Notes under the pieces: model-generated
Databases searched by the model: none
Told to the model about the DNA's origin: nothing
Seen by the model: the letters and a program-made list of their open reading frames with translations, nothing else
Part shown: piece after piece, positions 9,543 to 18,871 of the stretch
Numbering within the stretch: the stretch's first letter is position 1
Layout of the letters: each line of letters begins with the position of its first letter
Translations under genes and position numbers: made by a program
Assembly (NCBI GenBank): GCA_030684555.1
Contig: JAUXVN010000115.1
Location: 1 to 64,000 of the forward strand
Length of the DNA: 64,000 nucleotides
From: Ignavibacteria bacterium
GTDB lineage: Bacteria; Bacteroidota; Ignavibacteria; Ignavibacteriales; Ignavibacteriaceae
Reading direction: 5' to 3'

Positions 9543-10112
9543 ATGTTTTCTAAAAATTTCATCAAAATAGAAGATGTCTTAGTTAATCGTGAGATTGTTG
9601 GGACAAAATTCGCATGTGACCTCGAGAAATGTAAAGGGGCATGTTGTACCATTGAAAGTGATTATGGAGCTCCACTGCTTTCGGAAGAAATCCAACTAAT
9701 TGAAGAATCTTTTGATGAAGCTAAGAAATATCTTTCAGCAGAACATTTAGAAGTAATTGATGAAGATGGATTTTACGAAACCCGCGATGGTGAAATAATG
9801 ATTAGGAGCTTCAATAATAGAGCATGTGTTTTTGTCTATTTCAAGAATGAAATTGCAAAATGCAGTTTGGAAAGAGTCTATTTAGAAGGGAAAACTAAAT
9901 TTCGTAAACCGATCTCCTGCCATCTCTTCCCGATAAGAATTTCCAATTTTGGCGGGGAAGTACTTCGTTATGAAAAATTTAGTGAATGTGGTTCTGCTTT
10001 AGAAAAGGGACAAGAATTGGATATAACAATAGCCGAAATTTGCAAAGATTCCCTAATCCGCAAATACGGTGAAAATTGGTATAAATCATTAATAGATAAT
10101 TCAGGTAATTAG
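9543..10112 (+). CDS. DUF3109 family cysteine-rich protein
   Basis: A 189-residue protein of the DUF3109 family, common in Bacteroidota and of unknown function. The family signature is an N-terminal cysteine cluster, FACDLEKCKGACC (residues 23-35), plus isolated cysteines at SCHLFPIR and SECG farther on. The pattern suggests bound metal or an Fe-S cluster, as in the related CxxCxxCC (YkgJ-like) proteins. It is cytoplasmic, with no signal peptide. It ends two bases before rpoN starts, so the two are cotranscribed. A link with sigma-54 function is suggested only by position. Confidence 0.85.
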   Translation: MFSKNFIKIEDVLVNREIVGTKFACDLEKCKGACCTIESDYGAPLLSEEIQLIEESFDEAKKYLSAEHLEVIDEDGFYETRDGEIMIRSFNNRACVFVYFKNEIAKCSLERVYLEGKTKFRKPISCHLFPIRISNFGGEVLRYEKFSECGSALEKGQELDITIAEICKDSLIRKYGENWYKSLIDNSGN

Positions 10113-10114
10113 TT

Positions 10115-11605
10115 ATGTTATCATTAACGCAAAAACTTTCGCAGCAGCAAAAGCTATCACCGCAGCAAATCCAATATCAGAAACTGCTTCAGTTGAATAC
10201 TATTGCATTAGAACAACGTATTAAAACCGAACTTGAATTGAATCCGATTTTAGAAGAAGATTTAGATATCAATCAAGAGCAAGAGGAAAAAGAAATTGTC
10301 GATTCGGCTGATAATGATGACTATGAAAATGATACAGAAAGCCCTGAAGAGGAAGAAGATTTTCGGGATGAGGATAATGAATTCGGAATTGAAGACTATT
10401 CTAATGATGATGAATATTTTGATGACATCTCTTACCTAAATAGAAATCAGAATGAAGAAGAAAAAATTCAACCGATTGCACCTGCCCGTGAAAGTCTAAA
10501 CGAGCATTTATTGAATCAACTTTATTTTCTTGATCTTGAAGAAAAGTTTATTGTCTTAGGAGAAGAGATCATCGGAAATCTTGATGAAGATGGTTATTTA
10601 AAACAAAGTCTTGAGAATATTTTAGAAGAATTAAAAACATTCCAGCGGATTGAAATAACAAATGAAGAAGCCGAAACTCTATTAAAGAAAATTCAATTAT
10701 TTGATCCAATTGCAATTGCATCACGTGATTTACGTGAATGTTTACTTGTGCAAATTCAACACTCTTCTTACGATCCATACTATTCTTTTCTCGCAGAAGT
10801 AATGCTTCGTGACCACTTTGATATTTTTGTTCAGAAAAGATACGATCTTATTATGAACCGTATGAATTTGACTCAAGATACTCTCCGTTCTGTACTTGAT
10901 GTTGTTCAACATCTCAATCCAAAACCGGGGGATGGAAGCCTTGAAGCTGTTGAGATGAATCAAATAACCCCCGATTTTATTCTTGAAAAACAGGATGATA
11001 ATTTTACAATTACTTTGAATGATAGAAGTCTTCCTTCAATTACAATAAATCGTACTTACTTAGAAATGCTTGACGAAAACAAAGGAAAGAAAAAGATAGA
11101 ACCCCGCGAAAAAACAACGTATAAGTTTTTACGTGAAAAATTCGAATCCGCAAAATGGTTTATTGCCTGCATAGAACAGCGGCGCGAAACCTTAATGAAG
11201 GTAATGCGTTCAATATTAGAAAAACAATATGAGTTTTTTGAGAAGGGTCCTAAGTGGCTTCGCCCAATGATTTATAAAGATGTAGCCGATGAAATTCAAA
11301 TGGATATTTCTACAATAAGCCGTGTAGTAAATGGAAAATTTGTTCAGTCACCGATGGGAATTCATGAATTAAAATATTTTTTCAGTGAAGGACTTGCAAC
11401 GGATTCAGGTGAAGAAGTTTCAAACAAACATATTAAAGAAAGAATCCGGGAAATTATTGAAACGGAGAATAAAAAATCTCCGTTCAGCGATGACCGCCTT
11501 GCAGAAATTCTAAATGAAGAAGGCATTCATATTGCGAGAAGAACTGTTGCAAAATATCGTGAACAACTAAGGTTGCCGGTTGCCCGTTTACGTAAGACTC
11601 TATGA
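10115..11605 (+). CDS. rpoN: RNA polymerase sigma-54 factor
   Basis: A 496-residue sigma-54. The Q/L-rich region I at residues 1-50 (SLTQKLSQQQKLSPQQIQ) binds activators and core polymerase. A very acidic region II spans about 55-125. Core-binding and helix-turn-helix regions follow, and the C-terminal RpoN box, ARRTVAKYRE, recognises the -24 element. Sigma-54 needs a AAA+ enhancer-binding activator, none of which is encoded in this window. The gene lies in an operon with DUF3109 upstream and overlaps the next gene by four bases (ATGA). Confidence 0.97.
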   Translation: MLSLTQKLSQQQKLSPQQIQYQKLLQLNTIALEQRIKTELELNPILEEDLDINQEQEEKEIVDSADNDDYENDTESPEEEEDFRDEDNEFGIEDYSNDDEYFDDISYLNRNQNEEEKIQPIAPARESLNEHLLNQLYFLDLEEKFIVLGEEIIGNLDEDGYLKQSLENILEELKTFQRIEITNEEAETLLKKIQLFDPIAIASRDLRECLLVQIQHSSYDPYYSFLAEVMLRDHFDIFVQKRYDLIMNRMNLTQDTLRSVLDVVQHLNPKPGDGSLEAVEMNQITPDFILEKQDDNFTITLNDRSLPSITINRTYLEMLDENKGKKKIEPREKTTYKFLREKFESAKWFIACIEQRRETLMKVMRSILEKQYEFFEKGPKWLRPMIYKDVADEIQMDISTISRVVNGKFVQSPMGIHELKYFFSEGLATDSGEEVSNKHIKERIREIIETENKKSPFSDDRLAEILNEEGIHIARRTVAKYREQLRLPVARLRKTL

Positions 11606-12261
11606 CCATTTTGTTAAGCATTTTATTTATTCTGATTTTGTTTGCTCTATTTGCGGTAGTCCACACATGGCTTGCATCTGATAGCTTAAAGTTTAAGATT
11701 AAAAATCGATTTCCCCGATTATTACCTTACTATAGATTAATGTATAATTTTTTAGCAATAATTACTTTCTTGATTTTCTATTTTTTTTCACCGAAACCGG
11801 ATGTTATAATTTTCGACTTACACTATCCATTTGATATGCTTATTCTTTTCCCTCAATTTATTGGTATAGCGGGATTAGTCTGGACCTTATTTCATATAGA
11901 TGGAAAAGAGTTTATGGGAATTAGTCAAGTAATGAGATTGAGAAATAATAGTTATGATTACTCCACACTTGATGAGGAATCACATTTGCGAATAAGCGGA
12001 CCATACAAAATAAGCCGACACCCGATTTATTTCTTCTCCATCATTTTTCTTTTATTCAGACCGTACATGACTTTGTTTTATGCGATTTCTATTTTTTGTT
12101 TTATAGTCTACTTCTATATCGGATCCATATTTGAAGAAAGAAAATTAGTCGCCCGGTTTGGAAATAGTTATATCAAATATCAAAATGAAGTCGGCAGGAT
12201 CATTCCATCATTTAAAATATTCTTAAATCAAAATGAATCCAAAGATGAAATTAACATTTAA
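11602..12261 (+). CDS. isoprenylcysteine carboxyl methyltransferase-like membrane protein
   Basis: A 219-residue polytopic membrane protein with about five hydrophobic segments (residues 5-20, 45-62, 73-96, 138-172). The conserved C-terminal half has GPYKISRHPIYF (the RHP motif of the ICMT/PEMT/NnrU superfamily) and the E-E-R-x-L-x-x-x-F-G-x-x-Y motif (FEERKLVARFGNSYIKY). The superfamily uses S-adenosylmethionine to methylate lipids or prenylated cysteines; the bacterial substrates are mostly unknown. Its ATG overlaps the rpoN stop (ATGA), which implies translational coupling. Confidence 0.8.
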   Translation: MTILLSILFILILFALFAVVHTWLASDSLKFKIKNRFPRLLPYYRLMYNFLAIITFLIFYFFSPKPDVIIFDLHYPFDMLILFPQFIGIAGLVWTLFHIDGKEFMGISQVMRLRNNSYDYSTLDEESHLRISGPYKISRHPIYFFSIIFLLFRPYMTLFYAISIFCFIVYFYIGSIFEERKLVARFGNSYIKYQNEVGRIIPSFKIFLNQNESKDEINI

Positions 12262-14089
12262 ACTTCACATAATATTAACACTTCTATTTTTTGCAGTTCA
12301 ATTAGATTATATCTTTCCGCAATCCGAAAAAGTTATTGCAACGGTTGGAAGTAATAAAATATCGCTCGAGGAATTTCAGCACAGATTCGAATTAACTCCC
12401 GGTTTTAGTCTTGGTAACAAAGGGAATGAAGTAGTCGAAAAACAGAATTTCCTTTTTACATTAATCGCTGAATATCTTTGGGCGGAAGAAGCTGGTAATA
12501 GAGGGTTTGATACCTCGGTAATAATGCAATATACATTCCCGGCTATTCAAAAAATGTATTTGCGAAATGAATTATTTAAACAAGAAATTACAAATAAAGT
12601 CGAAGTAACAGAAAAAGAACTTCAACAAGCAGTAGGGAAAGAAAAGTATCAGTTAACACTTAATTTCATTTATTCGAGTGATTCTTCTGAAATATTTGCC
12701 CTACATAAAATGTTAAAAAGTGGAACTCCGTTTGATTCTATTTTTATCAAACGTGATGAAGCGTTACTTCAATCATCACCGCTCGAAGTAACATTCGGAA
12801 AACTTGATGTTGATTTGGAGAGTTTCTTATATGAATTAAAAGTTGAAAGTTTTTCTAATCCGTACTTAAAAAAAGAAGGTTGGTTCATCTATTACTTGAG
12901 GGATAAGCAAGACAATATCGTTTCATCAAAAAATGTTCAGCAAAGGATTAGTGCTGTAAAATCAATACTAACAGAACGTAAGACTGATGAAGTTTATCAA
13001 AAATTTTACAAAAAGTTTTTTTCAAATAAAGCCATTGAAACAAATGGGGATATTTTCTGGAGTCTTTTTGATAAGATTAATGAAATCTATTTAAATGTAA
13101 AGATTAACGATTCACTAAATTCAAAACAATCTTACAAACTATCGGTTGGGGATATTAAGAATATCGAAAAGGCATTTGGTCCCGATACTTTAAGTATGAC
13201 TTTTATTGAAATAGATAATCAAAAATTGCCGCTTCAAGCATTTATAAGAAATTTTATTTTTGACGGATTCTATTCGGAACCAGTAAGTGAGCAAGTGTTA
13301 TCCGCTAAATTGAATCAACGTGTGCGAAATTTTATTGAGCAGGAACTATTAGCAAAAGAAGCAGAAAAAAGAGGAATGCAAAACCTTCCCGAAGTAAAAG
13401 CGGAGATAAAGCGTTGGAAGTATTTCTACTTAGCTGAAGAATTTCGTTATTCTTTCACCGACTCAATTCAAATTTCTCAGCAGGAAGTTGAAGATTATTA
13501 TGTTCAGGCAAAAGGAGATTCGTTATTGTTGGTTCAGGTTAATATTGCCGAGATATTAACCGATAACCTTGAAGTAGTTGAGAAAATTCTTAATGATTTG
13601 GAGCAAGGTAAAGACTTTTACGATCTCGCTAAAATTTATTCTAAAAGAGAATGGAACAGGGAATCAGGCGGAATTATAGGAATGATGCCTGCTGCATCAC
13701 TCGGTGAAAAGGGGAGAATTGCTTCACAACTTGAAATTGGAGAAGTCTATGGTCCAATCACAACTCCCGAAGGATATTCAATATTTAAACTTATAGATAA
13801 GAAGCGTGAAGGTATTATCAACAAATCTTTTGATGAAGTAAAGGTTGAACTTCGACAAGAGTATGGATATAAAAAAATAGAAAATTTTCTTAAAGAAAAA
13901 ACAATCCAATTTGCCGATAAATATGGTGTTTCAATAAATGAAGATTTATTGTACAATACGCAAATGAAAAACTTACAAATGTATGTAATACAGTATATGG
14001 GTTTTGGCGGCAGGCTCCCGGCTGTTCCGACAACAACTCCGTTTATTAATTGGTTTGAAGATTTTAAGAAGAAAAAGGAATTACCTTAA
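12233..14089 (+). CDS. periplasmic parvulin-type peptidyl-prolyl isomerase (SurA/PpiD-like)
   Basis: A 618-residue exported chaperone/foldase. The N-terminus is a signal peptide ending near residue 30 (FAVQLDYIFPQ). SurA-like chaperone helices follow. A parvulin domain spans about residues 433-535, with the recognisable GGIIGMMPAASLGEKG and PITTPEGYSIFKL segments. The family isomerises Xaa-Pro bonds in outer-membrane and exported proteins. The start at 12233 overlaps the previous gene by 29 bases. ATG 12245 (MKLTFK) is an equally good signal-peptide start, and neither has a clear ribosome-binding site. The clients are probably the outer-membrane proteins encoded nearby, but this is inference. 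Confidence 0.88.
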   Translation: MNPKMKLTFKLHIILTLLFFAVQLDYIFPQSEKVIATVGSNKISLEEFQHRFELTPGFSLGNKGNEVVEKQNFLFTLIAEYLWAEEAGNRGFDTSVIMQYTFPAIQKMYLRNELFKQEITNKVEVTEKELQQAVGKEKYQLTLNFIYSSDSSEIFALHKMLKSGTPFDSIFIKRDEALLQSSPLEVTFGKLDVDLESFLYELKVESFSNPYLKKEGWFIYYLRDKQDNIVSSKNVQQRISAVKSILTERKTDEVYQKFYKKFFSNKAIETNGDIFWSLFDKINEIYLNVKINDSLNSKQSYKLSVGDIKNIEKAFGPDTLSMTFIEIDNQKLPLQAFIRNFIFDGFYSEPVSEQVLSAKLNQRVRNFIEQELLAKEAEKRGMQNLPEVKAEIKRWKYFYLAEEFRYSFTDSIQISQQEVEDYYVQAKGDSLLLVQVNIAEILTDNLEVVEKILNDLEQGKDFYDLAKIYSKREWNRESGGIIGMMPAASLGEKGRIASQLEIGEVYGPITTPEGYSIFKLIDKKREGIINKSFDEVKVELRQEYGYKKIENFLKEKTIQFADKYGVSINEDLLYNTQMKNLQMYVIQYMGFGGRLPAVPTTTPFINWFEDFKKKKELP

Positions 14090-14104
14090 AATTAATTAAT
14101 TAGC

Positions 14105-14112
14105 TAATTTTG
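14105..14112 (+). promoter_or_regulatory. Bacteroidetes-type -7 element for hslVU
   Basis: TAATTTTG matches TAnnTTTG and lies 35 bases before the hslV ATG. AAAGGAAAAG near 14133 serves as the ribosome-binding site. Confidence 0.45.
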
Positions 14113-14147
14113 TATATGAGAAATGAAATATTAAAGGAAAAGAAATA

Positions 14148-14690
14148 ATGTCAGATGTTATTAAAGCAACGACAATAATTGGAATTGTTCATAACGGTGT
14201 AGCGGCTCTTGGAGGCGATGGACAGGTTACTCTTGGTAATACAGTTATGAAACATAACGCAATGAAAATTCGAAAAATTCTGAATGGAAAAGTGATTTGC
14301 GGTTTTGCAGGAGCCTCTGCAGATGCATTCACTCTTATGGAAAGATTTGAAGATAAATTAGAACAATACAGAGGGAACGTTCAACGGGCTGCTGTTGAAC
14401 TCGCTAAAGAATGGCGAACCGATAAATATCTGCGAAAACTTGAAGCGATGCTCGCTGTTATTGCAGAAAATACCGCCCTAATTATTTCAGGCAACGGTGA
14501 TGTAATTGAACCGGATGATAAAATTGTTGCTATCGGTTCTGGTGGAATGTATGCACTTGCAGCAGCAAAAATGCTGACGAAGCATAGTTCGCTTACGGCG
14601 AATGAAATTATTCGCGAGTCATTAAAAACCGCCTCTGAAATATGTATTTATACAAACGACAAAATAAATGTAGAAGTAATTGAAGCATAA
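14148..14690 (+). CDS. hslV: ATP-dependent protease proteolytic subunit HslV
   Basis: A 180-residue N-terminal-nucleophile peptidase of the HslUV (ClpQY) protease. The sequence [12 protein letters not shown] puts the mature catalytic Thr at residue 8 (TTI...), so a seven-residue propeptide must be removed; many family members lose only the initiator Met. The conserved [20 protein letters not shown] and [11 protein letters not shown] segments are intact. It assembles as a double hexameric ring capped by the HslU ATPase and degrades unfolded or regulatory proteins in the cytoplasm. hslU follows 12 bases downstream in the same operon. Confidence 0.97.
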   Translation: MSDVIKATTIIGIVHNGVAALGGDGQVTLGNTVMKHNAMKIRKILNGKVICGFAGASADAFTLMERFEDKLEQYRGNVQRAAVELAKEWRTDKYLRKLEAMLAVIAENTALIISGNGDVIEPDDKIVAIGSGGMYALAAAKMLTKHSSLTANEIIRESLKTASEICIYTNDKINVEVIEA

Positions 14691-14702
14691 AGGACTTTCG
14701 GA

Positions 14703-16082
14703 ATGAACAACTTTTTAGAACATGAGTTAACTCCATCTCAAATTGTAAATGAGTTAAATAATTTTATCATCGGACAGCATGAAGCAAAACGGGCTGTTGC
14801 AATCGCATTAAGAAACAGATGGCGGCGGCAACAGGTAGAGGACAAACTTCGTGAAGAGATTATGCCAAACAACATAATTCTTATCGGTCCAACCGGTGTT
14901 GGTAAAACTGAAATAGCACGCAGATTAGCAAAACTTTCAAATGCTCCATTTGTAAAAGTTGAAGCATCAAAATTTACAGAAGTTGGTTATGTCGGTCGTG
15001 ATGTTGAGTCGATGATTCGTGATTTGGTAGATATTTCTGTTAATATGGTTAAAACAGAACAGACGGAATTAGTTAAATCAAAAGCCGAAGATTTAGCTGA
15101 TGAACGAATTCTTGATATGCTTATCCCGCCGGTTAAAAAGCCGGTAACTGTTCAAGAAGGAGTTGAAGAACAAAACGGTAATGACGAATCATATCAAAAT
15201 CAAAAGACGCGCGAATGGATGAAGGAAAAGCTTAAAAAAGGGGAAATGAATGATCGGATGATTGAATTTGATATTACACAACCTGCTGTTGGTATGCAAA
15301 TTATGGGACCGCTTGGTGGTGATGATATGGGAATCAACATTCAGGAAATTATGTCAAGTATGCTTCCAAAGAAAAAGAAAAAACGAAAAACCACAATTTC
15401 TGAAGCACATGAAATTATTGCTCAGGAAGAAGCACAAAAACTAATCGACATAGATGCAGTTCAAAAAGAAGCTATACGCCGTGTTGAAAATTCAGGCATA
15501 ATTTTTATTGATGAAATTGATAAAATTGCAGGTGGCAGCAGCAAATCTCACGGACCTGATGTTTCGCGTGAAGGTGTTCAGCGAGATCTGCTTCCAATTG
15601 TTGAAGGTTCGAATGTTAATACAAAATATGGAGTTGTAAAAACAGATCATGTTTTGTTTATTGCATCAGGAGCATTTCATGTTGCTAAACCGTCTGATTT
15701 AATTCCCGAGTTACAGGGTAGATTCCCGATTCGTGTCGAATTAAGAAGTTTGACAGAAGATGATTTTGTTAAAATCTTAACAATCCCTCAAAATGCTTTA
15801 TTAAAACAATATAGTGCTCTGCTCGATTCAGAAGGGGTAACTCTCACTTTTGAAGAAGGTGGAATAAGAGAAATTGCAAGACTTGCTACGATTGTTAATG
15901 AGCAAGTTGAAAATATTGGAGCAAGAAGATTGCATACCATCCTAACAACACTGCTTGATGAAATATTGTTTGATGTTCCCGATCAAAATAAATCAAGCAA
16001 TTATGTTATAGACGGGAAATTAGTTTCTGATAAACTTGATACACTTGTTAAAAACCGTGACTTAAGTAAATATATATTGTAA
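14703..16082 (+). CDS. hslU: ATP-dependent protease ATPase subunit HslU
   Basis: A 459-residue AAA+ unfoldase of the HslUV protease. The Walker A motif is [15 protein letters not shown] (about residues 61-75). The substrate-gripping pore motif is [10 protein letters not shown]. Walker B is [12 protein letters not shown]. The GRFPIR sensor/arginine-finger segment and the C-terminal LSKYIL tail, which docks into HslV, are all present. Between the Walker motifs sits the family-specific intermediate (I) domain, here with a basic KKKKKRKT stretch. Length is normal for the family. It ends the operon, before a strong terminator. Confidence 0.97.
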   Translation: MNNFLEHELTPSQIVNELNNFIIGQHEAKRAVAIALRNRWRRQQVEDKLREEIMPNNIILIGPTGVGKTEIARRLAKLSNAPFVKVEASKFTEVGYVGRDVESMIRDLVDISVNMVKTEQTELVKSKAEDLADERILDMLIPPVKKPVTVQEGVEEQNGNDESYQNQKTREWMKEKLKKGEMNDRMIEFDITQPAVGMQIMGPLGGDDMGINIQEIMSSMLPKKKKKRKTTISEAHEIIAQEEAQKLIDIDAVQKEAIRRVENSGIIFIDEIDKIAGGSSKSHGPDVSREGVQRDLLPIVEGSNVNTKYGVVKTDHVLFIASGAFHVAKPSDLIPELQGRFPIRVELRSLTEDDFVKILTIPQNALLKQYSALLDSEGVTLTFEEGGIREIARLATIVNEQVENIGARRLHTILTTLLDEILFDVPDQNKSSNYVIDGKLVSDKLDTLVKNRDLSKYIL

Positions 16083-16100
16083 ATTTTTTACTAAACAGAA

Positions 16101-16133
16101 AAGGCTGTCTCTTTTGATTTGACAGCCTTTTTT
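16101..16133 (+). terminator. strong rho-independent terminator after hslU
   Basis: A perfect 9-bp stem, AAGGCTGTC / GACAGCCTT (16101-16109, 16121-16129), is followed by six or more T. It stands between convergent hslU and kamA-like genes. A short run of A precedes the stem, so it could also serve the minus strand weakly. Confidence 0.85.
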
Positions 16134-16166
16134 ATCAGTTTACTTTTGAATCAAAAAGTTAATAGA

Positions 16167-17342
16167 TTAATTTAATTCTGCTTCAGACATCTCAGGCAAA
16201 ATAACTTTTCTGGTAACTACAGCTTTCTTTGATTTACCATTGCCGTTACCGTTCCCATTATTTTTAACGAGAGATAGTTTTTTCTCTTTAGCTTTCTTTA
16301 AAGTATCTCCGTTTTTATATGTATAGACGTGATGTTTATAATTTCTGAGTACAATCTTTTCATCATCGTAATGGAGTACATAATTAGGAAGTATCGGAAT
16401 TTTTCCGCCGCCACCCGGGGCATCAATTACAAAATGCGGGATTGCAAGTCCGCTTGTCCAACCGCGAAGTTTATCAATTATTTCCAGACCTTTTGCTATT
16501 GAAGTTCTGAAATGATTTGCTCCTTTTGTTTCATCTGCCATATACATATAATAAGGACGCACACGATTTTTTAATAATTTTTGCATCAATTCTTTTACAA
16601 TTACAGGGTCATCGTTAACATCTTTCATCAGCACCATTTGATTGCCGACGGGACATCCGGCATCCGCAAGCATCTGACAGGCTTTGGAGCTTTCAGGCGT
16701 AATCTCCCACGGATGATTGAAGTGTGTGTTGATATATATGGGATGATATTTTTTTAACATCTCGACTAATTTTGGCGTTATTCTTTGCGGTAAAACGCAT
16801 GGCATTTTTGTCCCGAGTCGTATTATTTCAATGTGTGGAATCTGACGCAGTCGTTTTAATATTTTTTCTAACATTACATCCGTAAGCATCAGAGGATCTC
16901 CGCCGGAAAGAATAACATCTCTTATTTCGTTATGTTGTTCTAAATAATTGAACGCAGCTTCAAGCCCCTTCATAGAAATTTTTTCTGAGTCACCAACTTT
17001 TCTTTTCCTTGTGCAGAAACGGCAATATAATCCACACTGACTTGTGGTTAAGAAGAGTGCTCTATCTGGATAACGATGTGTAATGTTTGGAACGGGGCTC
17101 ATTGCATCTTCCATGAGCGGATCTTCCTCAGCATCTAAATCCTGAAGCTCTTGAATATCCGGGACACATTGGAGCCAAATCGGATCACCCGGGTAACGAA
17201 TCAAACTTAAGTAATAAGGATTAATTCTGACCTGGAAAAATTCATTGAGACTTTCTGCAACCGCTTTATCGATACCAAAGCGTTGCACAAGCTGTTCAAC
17301 TGTATGAACACTGTCTCTTACCATTTGCTGCCACATTTCCAT
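16167..17342 (-). CDS. KamA-family radical SAM aminomutase (lysine 2,3-aminomutase-like)
   Basis: A 391-residue radical SAM/PLP enzyme. The [4Fe-4S] motif is CGLYCRFC (C103, C107, C110), followed by TRKRKVG. DAPGGGGK places the PLP lysine at K314. By alignment from memory to Clostridium subterminale lysine 2,3-aminomutase, with a constant offset of 23, D270 and D307 correspond to D293 and D330. Those residues bind the side-chain amino group of lysine, so lysine to beta-lysine is the best guess. The zinc-site cysteines are gone: the C268 equivalent is D245, and no cysteines occur after residue 230. The tail after about residue 350 is low-complexity Lys/Asn-Gly. EF-P beta-lysylation (EpmB) is an alternative, but no EpmA lies here. 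It is the last gene of a four-gene operon; an AGGA precedes the ATG. Confidence 0.88.
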   Translation of the reverse strand: MEMWQQMVRDSVHTVEQLVQRFGIDKAVAESLNEFFQVRINPYYLSLIRYPGDPIWLQCVPDIQELQDLDAEEDPLMEDAMSPVPNITHRYPDRALFLTTSQCGLYCRFCTRKRKVGDSEKISMKGLEAAFNYLEQHNEIRDVILSGGDPLMLTDVMLEKILKRLRQIPHIEIIRLGTKMPCVLPQRITPKLVEMLKKYHPIYINTHFNHPWEITPESSKACQMLADAGCPVGNQMVLMKDVNDDPVIVKELMQKLLKNRVRPYYMYMADETKGANHFRTSIAKGLEIIDKLRGWTSGLAIPHFVIDAPGGGGKIPILPNYVLHYDDEKIVLRNYKHHVYTYKNGDTLKKAKEKKLSLVKNNGNGNGNGKSKKAVVTRKVILPEMSEAELN

Positions 17343-17355
17343 TGTCGTTCCTACT

Positions 17356-17832
17356 CTATTTATTCAAAAAATACTTACCATAGATGACTAATGCTTCACC
17401 CAAAGAATAAAAATCCTTAATTTCAGCAAGGATTGAATATTCATTCTTTAGATAAAACCGTCTTGTTTTATCATAACTCTCTTTAGAAGATGTTTCAGCA
17501 AGAAGCCATCTGCCGTTTTGTTGTTTAACAAATTCCTCGGCATGTTTAAGCAAAACTGAACCAACACCTTTGCGTGCTGTGTTTGCATCGACAACAATCC
17601 AATATAGATCATACACTGCATCTGTGATTGGTCTTTTACCAATGCAGTGATAACCGTAAACAACACCATCTTCTTCATACACGAACAGATGATAATCGGT
17701 CTGTCCGGGAATATTAATTGCTATATCAATCAGTTCCAGAGCGACATCAATATCGTTCTTATTAAACTGAGCTATAGAATTGAGAATGTTTTCTAAAGCC
17801 TGTCTGTCAGACGGCTTTATTTTGCGAATCAT
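17356..17832 (-). CDS. GNAT family N-acetyltransferase
   Basis: A 158-residue single-domain GNAT. The acetyl-CoA pyrophosphate-binding motif A is ARKGVGSVLLKHAEEF (about residues 91-106, Q/RxxGxG/A form). Motif B-like TRRFYLKNEY follows, and the protein ends in a typical beta strand. Its start lies inside the end of the upstream ATP-grasp gene (26-base overlap). The kamA-like gene begins 13 bases after its stop, so the products very likely work together. AblB of the N-epsilon-acetyl-beta-lysine osmolyte pathway is also a GNAT partnered with a lysine 2,3-aminomutase, but it is longer. The substrate here is inferred, not seen. Confidence 0.85.
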   Translation of the reverse strand: MIRKIKPSDRQALENILNSIAQFNKNDIDVALELIDIAINIPGQTDYHLFVYEEDGVVYGYHCIGKRPITDAVYDLYWIVVDANTARKGVGSVLLKHAEEFVKQQNGRWLLAETSSKESYDKTRRFYLKNEYSILAEIKDFYSLGEALVIYGKYFLNK

Positions 17833-18871
17833 GATCGCCTCTTTTTAGAGCAAAACTTGCTATGGTAAATAATAGTTCGGGATAAGATAAACCCGCTGCC
17901 GAAGCGGCACGACTAAATCCGCTGTCGGTTGAAATATCCGGATTGGGATTAACTTCAATAACATAAGGAATATTATCTTTGGTTAACCTAATATCCACAC
18001 GTGCATAATCTCTACACTCCAATGCATTAAATGCGTTAAGAGCGGTTTCTTCTAAAATCTTTTTTTGCTGCTCAGGTATAATTGCAGGGCAGCTTGGAAC
18101 TGTATTTTTGTAATAGACTGTATCAGCAACCCACTTCCCTTCATATGTAACTATTTTAGGAAGACCTTCCGGTAATCCGTCAAATTTAATTTCTGAAATA
18201 GGAAGTACTTTATCACCTAAAACTGCAGCGTTAAATTCTCTTCCTTCAATAAACTCTTCAATTATAATTTCCTGATTAAAGTGTTTGAAGAGGAAATCGG
18301 TTTGTTTTTTTAATTCTTCAAAATTATTAACAACAGAATTTTCAGATATTCCGATACTTGCATCTTCCTTTAATAATTTTATAATTACAGGAAAATTAAG
18401 ATTGAAGTTTTGATTGCTAAGATCGTTATCATCTTTGCAAATAATGTATGATGGAGTTTTAATATCGAAAGCTTTGAGAATGTGTTTGGTGAATGCTTTG
18501 TTCAGACAATTTGCGAGGGTTTGTGGTCTGTTTCCGGTGTATGGAATGTCCATTAGTTCATAAACACCTGCATTGTAAGATTCGAATGAAGAAATTCCTT
18601 CAACAGATTCAACAAAGTTAAAAATAATATCAGGTGATAAAACGTTTAATTTATTAAATGTGATGTTTATGTTTCTGTCAATTGGGAGTACTTCAACTCT
18701 GGAAAAATAGTTTTTAAGCGATGAAACTATTATATCAATTTCCTGTGCGAATGACTTTTCGGAAAGGTCTTCAACCACAGCATTTGTATCGTTATTTTCC
18801 TTACCGGTATATAATGAATATATACTAACCGGCGAGTTAAAACAGACAACTATTTTTGCATTAATCTTCAT
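17807..18871 (-). CDS. D-Ala-D-Ala ligase-like ATP-grasp enzyme (second copy in operon)
   Basis: A 354-residue ATP-grasp ligase related to D-alanine-D-alanine ligases. Visible landmarks are the substrate loop PYTGNRPQTLANCLNKAFTK, the ATP-grasp lysine strand FPVIIKLLKEDASIGIS, EEFIEGREF, the metal-binding DIRLTKDNIPYVIEVNPNP (D and E/N ligands), and the C-terminal RAASAAGLSYPELLF helix. The family joins a carboxylate to an amine using ATP, through an acyl-phosphate. It is not a standard Ddl: a paralogue lies immediately upstream (4-base overlap, ATGA) and the downstream partners are a GNAT and an aminomutase. A role in peptide-bond formation for a small molecule is more likely than in cell-wall synthesis. 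Confidence 0.82.
   Translation of the reverse strand: MKINAKIVVCFNSPVSIYSLYTGKENNDTNAVVEDLSEKSFAQEIDIIVSSLKNYFSRVEVLPIDRNINITFNKLNVLSPDIIFNFVESVEGISSFESYNAGVYELMDIPYTGNRPQTLANCLNKAFTKHILKAFDIKTPSYIICKDDNDLSNQNFNLNFPVIIKLLKEDASIGISENSVVNNFEELKKQTDFLFKHFNQEIIIEEFIEGREFNAAVLGDKVLPISEIKFDGLPEGLPKIVTYEGKWVADTVYYKNTVPSCPAIIPEQQKKILEETALNAFNALECRDYARVDIRLTKDNIPYVIEVNPNPDISTDSGFSRAASAAGLSYPELLFTIASFALKRGDHDSQNKAV

Noticed and set aside
16167-17342. KamA-like gene as EpmB for EF-P modification
   Set aside because: No epmA or efp neighbour, and DAPGGGGK with both substrate aspartates fits lysine 2,3-aminomutase better; not fully excluded.
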